DNA of 64,000 nt from Phaseolus vulgaris (taxonomy: Eukaryota > Streptophyta > Magnoliopsida > Fabales > Fabaceae), in contig NC_023759.2 of NCBI RefSeq assembly GCF_000499845.2, positions 50,566,172-50,630,171 on the forward strand. Reading direction: 5' to 3'. The stretch's first letter is position 1. Each line of letters begins with the position of its first letter. Shown piece after piece: positions 13,301-23,513 of this stretch. A program made the translations under genes and the position numbers. The notes under the pieces are model-generated. The model was not told the DNA's origin, made no database searches, and saw only the letters and a list, made by a program, of their open reading frames with translations.

Positions 13301-13666
13301 CTTGTCCGGTCCGTGAATCTTGTAATACGAAAGCACGCCATCTTCCAGCACGAACCACCTCGATCTCCACCCCTTCCCGTAATTCACCCACTTGTACAGG
13401 ATCCCGGCGACACTCCCGGCCACGCCGTAAGCCTTCGAATCGCGCGGCTCCTCCTCCTCCTCGAGATCCGCAGCAGCAGCGGATGCCTTGACGGAATCCG
13501 CGCCAACGGATGAATCCAGCGCGGAGAAGCTCGATTTAGAAGCATAGTTCACCGTCCTGACGGCCGCATCGAGCCCTAGCTGACACTGACTCGGCGATTT
13601 CGCCACCACAGAGTTCGCCCGCTCCCGATCGATCGAAACCGGCGCAATGCAGCACAGAGGATTCAT
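7400..13666 (-). CDS. Oxysterol-binding protein-related protein, ORP1C/ORP1D type (PH + ORD)
   Basis: Eight exons in transcription order: 13666-13130, 12343-11987, 11353-11266, 10918-10449, 9260-9105, 8775-8467, 8130-7786, 7582-7400. They give 814 residues, the length I recall for Arabidopsis ORP1C. Residues about 86-220 are a pleckstrin-homology domain ([20 protein letters not shown]) that should bind phosphoinositides. A helical linker follows ([13 protein letters not shown]), then an acidic stretch with TYFDTNE at 361-367. The C-terminal lipid-transfer domain starts near 425 and holds [12 protein letters not shown] and the signature as SEKVSHHPM in place of the textbook EQVSHHPP, with both His kept. 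The end, [20 protein letters not shown], is typical of the family. Known role: sterol/phosphoinositide exchange or sensing at membrane contacts. No transmembrane segment is seen. Whether it is the 1C or 1D orthologue cannot be settled by eye. Confidence 0.93.
10010..10375. repeat. Internal duplication in ORP intron 4
   Basis: Two blocks occur twice in the intron between exons 4 and 5. One contains TTTTGAATCTATATTGA (near 10012 and 10189). The other contains AACCAAGCATATTATCTACC (near 10138 and 10353). The copies are slightly diverged, which suggests an old local tandem duplication of about 180-215 bp. Confidence 0.6.
10800..10820 (-). other. FFAT-like motif TYFDTNE inside the ORP
   Basis: Seven codons in ORP exon 4 encode T-Y-F-D-T-N-E (residues 361-367), directly preceded by an acidic run VETDDDDR. 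The canonical VAP-binding FFAT core is E-F-F-D-A-x-E with acidic residues upstream. Here the aromatic pair, the Asp at position 4 and the Glu at 7 are kept, while positions 1 and 5 are Thr. Binding to plant VAP27 is inference. Confidence 0.4.
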
Positions 13667-13683
13667 CGTCTCTCTAAATCAAC

Positions 13684-13890
13684 TCAATCAACACCACACA
13701 AACTCGCAACAACAACAACCGCAACACATGATCAAGCACGCAAGCAAGAGAGAGAAGCTAAACTCACTCAACTCACTCACAATCTCACTCGCAACCGCAG
13801 AAATCTCTCAATCGCCTCTCTCAATCAACACCACACAAACTCGCAACAACAACTACAACACATGATCAAGCACGCAAGCAAGAGAGAGCG
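13684..13890. repeat. Near-tandem duplication in the ORP 5' leader
   Basis: A block of about 70 bp, containing AACACCACACAAACTCGCAA and ATGATCAAGCACGCAAGCAA, occurs at about 13684-13756 and again at about 13821-13890, offset 134-137 bp. It lies directly upstream of the ORP start codon, so it probably belongs to the 5' UTR or core promoter. A (AACCGC)n-like run follows at about 13915-13990. The identity is nearly complete, so the duplication looks recent. Confidence 0.75.
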
Positions 13891-14740
13891 AAGTAAAACT
13901 CACTCACTCACTCGCAACCGCAGAAACCGCAACCGCAGAAACCGCAACCGCAATCGCAAGAATCTCACTCGCAAGCGCAATCGCAACCGCGCGACGCTTC
14001 GCCAACGGTTCCGACGGCGATTGAGATCGAAAGCGGAGAAGGCGATCGGAGATGGAAGACGCTAACGGAACGAAATGCGGTTTAGCGTGAACAGCATGAA
14101 ATGAAAATGTGAGTTTGTTAGAATATAATTATTCGGTTACGGTTTTAGTTAGAAGAGAGAGTGCAGTGTGGTGTGTGTGTGATGAGATGAAATAGATAGA
14201 AAGGGAGTGAGTGAGTGAGGTACAGTTGTTGTTGTTGGGGTTGTGGCAGGCTATAAAGAGCTGAACCACTGCTCACACACATCCATTTAAGGCACTGCTC
14301 AGTCACGCTAGTACATGCCACCATTCCCCCATTCATAGCCCCTTAAGCTAACCTCTCTAATAAATGCACGCTAATTCTGCCAAATCGAGCTAACGTGCGC
14401 ACTTGTGCGCAGAGGAGCCTAGTGGGGGAGGCCGTGTCCGTTGGCTGAGGGGAAAACGCTTCTTTTTTTCTTTGGGCCAGGCCCATGCCCATCATCACAA
14501 GGAGGAAACGTGAAATGACGTTTCTGCACTTTCATGTCTCTCTGCGATAGCGACGGAAAGCGATTGTTGAACAACGCTCTGTTTTTAACTCAACTTTTCA
14601 ATGCTAGGTCTACACATCACATACCAACATAGATACTATACTCCATAGATATAAAAATCCGTATAAAAATAAATATCGATTGTGTTATAATTGTAATAGT
14701 GTAGGCTCAGTAGGATAATTCAAAGGTATACTAATCACTA
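13891..14740. other. ORP upstream region
   Basis: This is the GC-richer promoter-side stretch upstream of the ORP leader. It includes GTGAGTGAGTGAG and GTTGTTGTTG simple repeats (about 14205-14240) and a GGGCC/GGCCCA-type site II cluster near 14474-14488. Short open frames here are simple-repeat translations. No separate gene is seen. Confidence 0.45.
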
Positions 14741-15390
14741 CTACACACGAACACCAATACGATACGAATAAGGATATGAAGATATATAATAAATTTTAGT
14801 TTTTATATATATTTCTTTTAAAATTGTGTAAGAATCATGTTAAAATTATCATAAATTCAACAAATATTTTTTGAATTTGACACTTCAATTATAAATGTCT
14901 TACGAGTATCTTACAAGTGTCGTGTCATGTATCCAGACACCCCATTTAAGAAGAGTGTCCGAGCTTCATAATGTAGCACAGACACCGACACTGATACGAT
15001 ACGGACACGGATACGGAAATACGTAAAATCTCTAAAATGTAAGACACGGGGACAGATCTATATATTATATAATTATAAATTATATAAATTGACAATAAAG
15101 ATTTATGTGCACAAATATGCTCTAGATTATTTTTTGAAGTAGAAAAATGTTTTTCATGATTGATTTACAAATATTTGTTTCTTACTTTTATAATCATAAT
15201 AATAATTTATACAATAAAATTTGAATTTTGAAAAAATTAATGTATTTTTTCTTTTTAAAATTAGAACCGTACTAAAATGGTTAAAAATATAACAAATATT
15301 TTTTGAATTAGACACTTCACGGATAGATATTCTATAGGTATCATACGAGTGTCACTGTCCAATACGAGTATCAAACACCAACATGTCATT
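14735..15390. repeat. Two adjacent copies of an unnamed dispersed repeat (ACACGGATACGG family)
   Basis: Copy A (about 14735-14970) and copy B (about 14980-15390) share order and content. Each begins with GATACGATACG-type words, has an AT-rich core (both contain ACAAATATTTTTTGAATT then GACACTTCA) and ends in GTGTC/GTCC words. Copy B also matches 58849-59135 closely, for example ATCTCTAAAATGTA and ATTGACAATAAAGATTTATG. The inverted GACAC/GTGTC words at the two ends suggest a non-autonomous TIR element (MITE-like), but I could not fix a target-site duplication. Confidence 0.6.
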
Positions 15391-17293
15391 TAAAATCTAA
15401 CTTTATACCTAATGGCTAAAACCGTCTTTGGGTTTGTTCGATGGGTAATATCTGCATTCTTGTTTTGCGTTGACCCAATAACTGGCATTGGATTGAATCA
15501 CTTTTGCACCCTCTCCAAAAAAATCCATTCTCTTGAATTCGAACTTGCTTTTGGGTGGGACCAGAAAGGAAAACGGGTGAATCGGATTATGGGGCTTTAA
15601 TTGCTCCACTTTCTCAACCAAACTACTCATACCCGTCACACTCACTTGAATTAATCACCCCTTTCAACCTTCCCAGTTTTTATCATAAATCTTAAACTCA
15701 TCATTTCACTTTCACACCAAATATGCCAAACTATTTTTTTAATATTTTTTTCAATCCCAACTGTTACAAATAATGCTTCGTTTTCTTAAATATTTGTAAT
15801 TAAATACATTCTTTTAATTATTTTTATCAATTCTTATAAATATTTCTAAAATATATTTTCCACAATCATGAATCGAATGAGTTATGCTCTTTTTTAGGAG
15901 TATGTATGGGATAGTTCACAAGAAAAAAGATTAAAATTTAAATAATATCTTTATCTTTAAACTTAAGTTATGGTCTCAGTAAATGTAATTGAATGAATTT
16001 AGTTAGTCTGAATACATATATATATTTTAAATGAATCAACCACTGTTCTCAATAAATGTGAAAATAGTTAGTTTTATTTATAATTGACTGCAAAGGTAGT
16101 ATAAGCATTGGTTGGAAGAGATTTGTAATCCTTTTACGAGACATTTTTAATTTATGCAAAGTATTAAAACTTTTTTGCCATTAACAAATATTATTATTTT
16201 ATTAATAAGTGATGGGAAGAGGATTTTAGAAGTCATTAATGATGAGGGTAAATTCAGTTTCATTTTTAACATTATTTTGAAAATTTAAAAAAAGTATTTC
16301 AAATAATGCAAGTATATAGTTTTTCAAATATTTTAAAAATTGCACTATCGGATTCACAAAGATTATATCAAATGAAAATTACATAGCCTCGTGTCACGAA
16401 ATATATATTATAAGAAAATGATAAGAAGAAAAAATATTTCTTATAGTCTAAGAAATATATAGAAAGTTTCTCTTTCAAAATTACAATATAATCAATATTA
16501 TATTATTATTAAATTAATTGTATATAATTTGATACTCGTACAATATTACATACAATAATTATATATAATTTGATAAATATTATTTCCTTAATCTATACCA
16601 TTTGATATGATTATATAGTAAGATATATTTATACCCGATTTGATAAATACAATCATTAGATAAATTTATTTTTTAACAAACTCATTAAGTTTATATTTTA
16701 CACTGTCTTTTTTTTTTAAAGTTTTTAACATTATTAGAAAATATAATAAATAGTATTGTTATTTATTTTTTATAAACTTGTTTTCTCTTACACTAATGAA
16801 ACAAATTACGTTCAAATTAATTTTGAACTAAATTATTAATGTATTTGAGGTTTTATTAAATAAAAAACGGAACATATTAATCGTTTATATTTGTTATCTA
16901 GTTAAATTTTATGTTTGACTCATAATAAAAATAAAATAAAATTCAATATGTTAGAATTTTAGTTCCATCGAATAAAATAGAACCAAAGAGAACAAAATAA
17001 GACACAATTTTTTGCTTTATTTGTTCCTCTCGTTAAAAATTGTTTTTAAAATATACTAATTATTGTCTTTTTAGAACATTCTAGCAAATTAATATAAATA
17101 GTGTTTCCCTAAAGTTAAAATAAAAATAAATTTTAATAAGTAAAAATGTAATATTTCTTACTCAACATTTGTTTGCACGATATTTGTAGTTATTTTAAAT
17201 AATAACTTTTCAATTTATAGTTTTGAATAATTTTAACCGATAAAAAGAGTATATCAGAGAGTCGGGAAAAAAGAACACTAAAACCCAAAATTA
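15391..17293. other. AT-rich spacer without recognisable gene
   Basis: A mostly AT-rich stretch with many short A/T runs. The small open frames on both strands at about 15409-15645 have no family features and mirror each other across strands. I see no RNA gene, and no transposon ends that I can pair. Confidence 0.45.
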
Positions 17294-18108
17294 GATGAAG
17301 CATAATGGATAATTTGACAAATGGGCTTGGGCTTCACAGCCCAGCCAACAGGAGTTCCTTTATGCACCCTACGTTTTTCTTCCTATGCCCCGAAATTTTT
17401 AAATATCAACTAGTCTTGACCTTTTATTTGAAAAGGGCACCTGCATTTTTTTTAATTAGATATGTGTGAATTTGGAATGTATTTTTTACATTACTATAGA
17501 TTATGAAATCCGGAAACATATTACGGATCCATAAATATGGAAGATTATTGGACTCATCAATCCGAAAAATTTACGAATGCACCAATCTATGAGTTTTATG
17601 GATTCAATATTCTGGAAGACAAAAAACAAAGTACAAATTCTTTGTTCTATAAACCTAGCGAACTACATTGTTTGGAATCACACCATATATACTGTGGATA
17701 TGAAAATCCATAACGAAAACAAAATTATAGACTCGTAAACAAAAGAAAATTACTTACCTTCTTCTCAAAACAAAGAACCGTAAAGAGAAACCACCAACCA
17801 CCACCAAGTCGTCAGAGAAACCACAAATCACCATCGAGAGAAACGTCCTCCAGTGCTAAGAGATAGAGTAGCGCCGCCGTTGAGAGAACAATGCAGTTTG
17901 TCTGCGTGTAGTCTGTGTACAAATGAAGAAGAAAGAGTAGAGTATAGGTATTGTGTGCATTTTAGGGTATTTAAAAAATATTAGGGATATGTTTGTCTTT
18001 GCGTAACATTGTGGAGGTGCAGGAAGAAGAAAGTAGGGGTTCAGGAAGAAACTTACCCCAAAATTTGATGAAGCATAATGGATAATTTGACAAATGGGCT
18101 TGGGCTTC
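17294..18108. repeat. 731-bp segment flanked by a perfect 42-bp direct repeat
   Basis: The same 42 bp (containing GATGAAGCATAATGGATAAT and ending GGGCTTGGGCTTC) stands at 17294-17335 and 18067-18108; similarity extends a few bases further on both sides. Each copy contains two TGGGCT site II motifs. The segment between has imperfect inverted ends (CCCTACGTTTTTCTTCCT near 17370 against AGGAAGAAGAAAGTAGGGG near 18022) and an interior with repeated ATCCGGA/GGATCC-like words. The right copy lies about 220 bp before the CCT5 start codon, so the insertion or duplication split the CCT5 promoter. Confidence 0.7.
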
Positions 18109-18329
18109 CTAGCCCATATTACAGAAAATGGCTAAGCCCGTGAGGCCTTCGGGTTGTGATTCGGTAATTGAAATATCAGAAAAAGGTGGGAAGGAAGAAG
18201 CATAGTAGAAGGTTGGGGTTAGGGCTTAAGAGTGTTTTTGCTCTTTCTTATTCTTCTTCCATTTCTTCTTCTTCTTCTTCGCGATCGTTCGTTCTCTGCA
18301 AGAGATAAAGAAGAGATCGATCGATCGAA

Positions 18330-21300
18330 ATGGCGTTGGCTTTCGACGAGTTCGGAAGGCCGTTCATAATCCTGAAGGAGCAGGAGCAGAAGAGCAGACT
18401 CCGAGGTTTGGACGCTCAGAAATCGAACATATCCGCCGGCAAAGCCGTCGCGCGGATCCTCCGCACCTCCCTCGGCCCGAAAGGCATGGACAAGATGCTC
18501 CAGAGCCCCGACGGCGACGTCACCATCAGTAAGTTCTACTAACTTCCTCGCACGTGAACGCGTGCGCCATTTCCTGCACTCACTCTTTTTCGTTTTGCAG
18601 CCAACGACGGCGCCACCATCCTCGAGCAGATGGACGTGGACAACCAAATCGCGAAGCTCATGGTGGAGCTTTCGAGGAGTCAGGACTACGAAATCGGCGA
18701 CGGCACCACCGGTGTCGTCGTCATGGCCGGCGCGCTTCTCGAGAAGGCGGAGCGCCTACTGGAGCGGGGAATTCACCCCATCAGGATCGCCGAGGGTTAC
18801 GAAACGGCGTCTAGAATCTCGGTCGAGCATCTCGATCGCGTGGCCAACAAGTTCGAGTTCGGCGAGTCCAATTTGGAGCCTCTCATTCAAACCTGCATGA
18901 CCACACTCTCCTCCAAGATGTAACTGAAATTTGACTGTAGTTGGTGATTGATTGCTCTGCCTTTGCTTGCATTGTTCTTATTGTAATGGGTTTGTTGTAT
19001 GTTTTAATGTTGTAGTGTTAATCGGTGCAAGCGTAGCCTGGCTGAGATCGCTGTTAAGGCTGTTCTTGCCGTTGCTGATCTGGAGAGGAAGGATGTTAAT
19101 TTGGATCTGATTAAGGTGGAAGGGAAAGTTGGGGGTAAATTGGAGGACACTGAGTTGATCTATGGGATAGTTGTTGATAAGGATATGAGCCATCCTCAAA
19201 TGCCTAAGCAAATCGAGGATGCTAATATTGCTATCCTGACTTGCCCGTTTGAGCCTCCCAAGCCAAAGACTAAGCATAAGGTTGACATTGACACAGTGGA
19301 GAAGTTCCAGACGTTGAGGGTGCAGGAACAGAAGTATTTTGATGAAATGGTTCAAAAATGCAAGGTGGGATTTCTCTTTACTTTTTTTTAACCTTCTAAT
19401 TGAAATGCTGTGTTTCCTTGGGTTAACCTAGTGGTTTAGGGGAAAGGATCCTCTCATGTGGGAAAAAACTTAAGAAGGTCATGTGTGTTTATCTCCACCA
19501 TTCATTTTATTAAACTAGCATTTTATACTAAAAGCATACTTTGTATCAATAAAATAATTTGATGGGTTAGGATCTAATATAGTGAAAATGTTTCTGGAGA
19601 GAATCCATTCCCGTGTGCAAGCCTATTGGGATTTAAATTCGAATTAGCCTTATTATCATAACCCCACTGTATCCTTTGTCTTCCTAGAAATTAGACTGTG
19701 TTTGGATATATTCGAACTGACATATTGGTTTGCAGGATGTTGGTGCAACTCTTGTCATTTGCCAATGGGGTTTTGACGATGAAGCAAATCATCTCTTAAT
19801 GCACAGGAACTTGCCAGCTGTCAGATGGGTTGGTGGTGTAGAGTTGGAATTGATAGCTATAGCAACTGGTATGTTTTAATTTAACTATGTATGCCTGGGA
19901 AGCTTGTAGGTTCTTTGCACAACTTTATCTTATGGCTTTGTAGATTTTCTCGTGTTCTTATTTGCTTTTTGAACAAAACAATGTTCTATTTGTGAATACA
20001 GGTGGAAGAATTGTTCCCAGGTTCCAGGAGTTAACTACAGAAAAGTTGGGAAAGGTATACTCTCTTTATTTCTTTTAAGGTGTTTAAAAGAACTGCAATA
20101 TTTTTTACAGTTTTTGACATTTTGAAACTACATGCATTAGTGAAGTTAGTAATTTCGAACATCTAGCTGTGGTAAAATTCTTGCTGTATCCTTTGTTGGG
20201 GGTGACGTACTGTGCACTAACGATTCTCATACTTCGTTCGTTTGTCCATTTGACAACTAACAAAGCTACATTAATTTGTTTAATTTTTTTAAGGCTGGCA
20301 TTGTTCGTGAAAAGTCTTTTGGTACAACAAAAGACCGAATGCTGTACATTGAACATTGTGCAAACTCAAGGGCTGTAACAATATTCATCCGTGGAGGTAA
20401 AACCATACTGTTTTGATTCCTTCATTTTACTGGTTTTCTTCGAACTTTATATAATTACCCTTTGCGAGAAAGATAATTTTCTAACTGTAGCGTGTTCAAT
20501 ACTGTATTTATTTCTTTATTGCTCTGGGGTGAGTTACGAACGGATTGTAGAATATAAATTGAATGGAATATAAATTTATATAACAGAATACCGTTAATGA
20601 TGGAATGGAACATAATTTTCTTTCCTTTATTAGGATACCGAACAAAGCATAATAAATAATTATTTTTATTACTGTTTTCCTTATTTTGAAATACTAAAAT
20701 ATTATTTTTAATCTTCATTTGTTATACTTATCTGTCTACTTTTCATTACATTTCTTTTTTTAAATGTCACTTTTGAATAGTTGTCTTTTTTTCATTTGTT
20801 TCATTTGTAACTGGTTTCTTATACTGATAAAATGCAGAGCTGATATATTTTATAAAAAATAAATTGGGCCCTTAGAACAACCCCACAATGTTTCCATCAG
20901 AATTTCCATCAAACACTTTACTAACATTTCTCAAACATGCCAAAGCTTGGTAAGAGTCTACTATTGTTTGCGAAAGTAATTTGGTTGGGTTGTGAACCAT
21001 GTGACAGTATGCAATAGAGGGGCAAGTGTGAGAATAGGTGTGGAGTTGCTGGAGATGATGTTGGTTATTACTCTTCACAATGACAATATAATAGTATAAT
21101 TAAACTAAGAAATCAAATATGGGCTCCATCTCATACATACCCTCCTATTTGAGGGGTAAGAAATAGGTTGTTACTTACATTTCTCATCCCTTCATTTTTC
21201 AATCCAAATGATGGATCTCAAGTCTGTTACATTCCATTATCTCCATTTCACCTTTCATCAATCCAAAATGTAGCCTTGAATGTCACCTCTATTATTTGGC

Positions 21301-22222
21301 TTTGTAACTATTTGAGTTATGAAAATTTTCTGGAGCTTTCTAAATTAGACATTTTGAAGACTGATAATTGTTTATTCAAGCTTTGACAAAATGAAAGCAT
21401 TTATCTTCGTTTGCGTAGGTAACAAAATGATCATAGAGGAAACAAAGCGCAGCCTTCATGATGCCTTGTGCGTGGCTAGGAATCTTATCCGTAACAATTC
21501 TATTGTATATGGTGGTGGCTCAGCTGAAATTTCCTGCTCTATAGCTGTCGATGCTGCTGCTGATAGATACCCTGGAGTTGAACAGGTATGGATATCATTA
21601 AACTCATTTGGGTTTACTTTTTATTATTTGTCAGAATAAATTTTTTATATTTTCAGTGAATCGATTTATCGGACCTGTTTAAAGAAGCTATTGAAAACAA
21701 TTTTGTCATCACTGATAGTGCATAGCGGTGATGCAGAGTTGTTGAGTTGTCAATGATGTTTTTGCTTAAACAAACAAATTTATTAGGTATTCCCCAAGTA
21801 TTATTGGCTGAGTATTTTCTTTCCATGCAGTATGCTATTAGAGCATTTGGGGATGCTTTGGAGGCCATCCCAATGGCCCTCGCTGAAAATAGTGGCCTCC
21901 AACCAATTGAAACATTATCCGCTGTTAAGTCTCAGCAAATAAAGGTAATGGATTGAACATGATAATTGTTTTTTACCATGTTAAACATCTGTTACCTGGT
22001 GTTGATATACTTTTATGTGTATCATGGCGCTGACCTTGATTCTGCCTTCAGGATAATAACCCTCACTTTGGAATTGATTGTAATGATGTTGGCACTAATG
22101 ACATGCGTGAGCAAAATGTCTTTGAAACTTTGATCGGAAAGCAACAACAAATCTTACTCGCTACTCAAGTTGTCAAGATGATATTGAAAATTGACGATGT
22201 CATTTCCCCATCTGATTACTGA
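18330..22222 (+). CDS. CCT5: T-complex protein 1 subunit epsilon (CCT5 chaperonin)
   Basis: Nine exons: 18330-18528, 18601-18919, 19016-19364, 19736-19868, 20002-20054, 20294-20396, 21419-21585, 21831-21944, 22052-22222. The product is 535 residues, the length I recall for plant CCT5. It begins [20 protein letters not shown] and shows class II chaperonin motifs: [11 protein letters not shown] (47-57), [19 protein letters not shown] (99-110, ATP/Mg binding), [17 protein letters not shown] in the apical/intermediate region and YGGGSAEI towards the C-terminus, ending ISPSDY. One of eight subunits of the cytosolic TRiC/CCT ring that folds actin, tubulin and other proteins with ATP. The start is the first ATG after a pyrimidine-rich leader. 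Intron 6 (20397-21418) is long. The upstream region holds several TGGGCT/AGCCCA site II motifs. Confidence 0.97.
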
Positions 22223-23513
22223 TATTAGTCAGTCACGTTCTACATCAAGATTCTGAATTTTGCTTGTATTTTGTTTGATCGGTTTGATTGTAGTCACAGT
22301 CCGTATGTGCACTTGAAATGTAAGATTTTAGCCCGGTTTGTATCGGAGTTGGACTGCTGTTTTTGTTTATTTAAAGCAATTGTTTTCTTTTGATCTTTAG
22401 AACATTATGGATTAGTTGTTTTTGTTTATAGACATTTTAACAGTTGTTTTTAGGCCGACTAAAATTTTGTGATCTCAGTCTTATTTTTGGGCCCTAAATG
22501 GTTCTGAGTGAATGTAGTCTAGGCGAAAGTGTTTAGAGCTTTGAAGTTCTCGATTTTATTGGAGAATGAACCTTGTTCGACCCCGGGCAATTTCTCCTGC
22601 ATCATATTATTTAAGAAATGCACCTAACGCAAAATTTAAAATCCAACATTGTCTATAACTTTATTTTTCTTATGGATACAAATTCAGAAGATATAAATTC
22701 ATAGGTGATTGTTATATATTTTGGATTTTGATATCCCGAATGGTATTTTTATATTTCATTTAAGTTTATGTAATAATGATGTTATTTTTTATATTTCATT
22801 TAAGTTTCTGTAATAATGATGTTATGAGTTAAGGATTTTTATATTTGGAATAATGATGTTGAGGATTGAGATTAGAACTTTTTATGTGTAATTAAGGATT
22901 TGGACATTTTGATGGTTATTTAGGTAAGTTTATGACGAAATTTGGAAATGACATTAATTGTGAATTTATATATCTAGAATTTGTGAAAAGTTAACTTCTT
23001 ATTATAAGGGAAAAACGGATGTTTTAGAGGTGCGGATTTGAATTTGAATTCATATGGTGCAGGAAGAATCAGCTATGTCCCGCGGGAGTGAAATTTTATT
23101 TAAGGAAGAAGCTATTGAAAAAATTAATTGAAACTCGAGTGATTAATGAGAATTAACAACAGTTAAATTTATAGCATCTCGGTTTAACTGTTTAAAATCC
23201 AATATTTGTGCATTCTTAGGCCATTGAGTTGGCGGTGTGAATGTGATATGCACTGTTGTAGCTTACGAGTGCTTGTACTTCTGTCATTGATGCCATGTCT
23301 TGAGGAATCAATTTTGTTACAGTCTAGTGTCAACAGTAGCATGAAACACATTCATTCAGCAATTCATCTCTCTCTAATACTCTATTATGTTATATAACTT
23401 AATCAACACCACGGTTCCATCATACATTGCCCCTTCATGGGAATGAATGTAACTTCTGACAACACTCACTAGAAAAATGGAAATTGTAGCTTAATTGGTT
23501 TCCTAGTAACAGT
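22223..23513. other. Spacer between CCT5 and pectate lyase A
   Basis: This includes the CCT5 3' UTR. A 40-bp unit (ATATTTCATTTAAGTTTATG then TAATAATGATGTTAT) is present twice in tandem from 22751 to about 22825. GTGCAGGAAGAATC near 23060 resembles one end word of the MITE at 37856-38262 but has no partner. No gene is seen. Confidence 0.5.

Noticed and set aside
13862..14065. Arg/Asn-rich 67-codon frame
   Set aside because: Translation of the (AACCGC)n repeat in the ORP leader.
22240..22260. CATCAAGATTCT in the CCT5 3' UTR, resembling a miR172 target site
   Set aside because: Only about 12 bases match and no complementary extension follows; chance match is likely.
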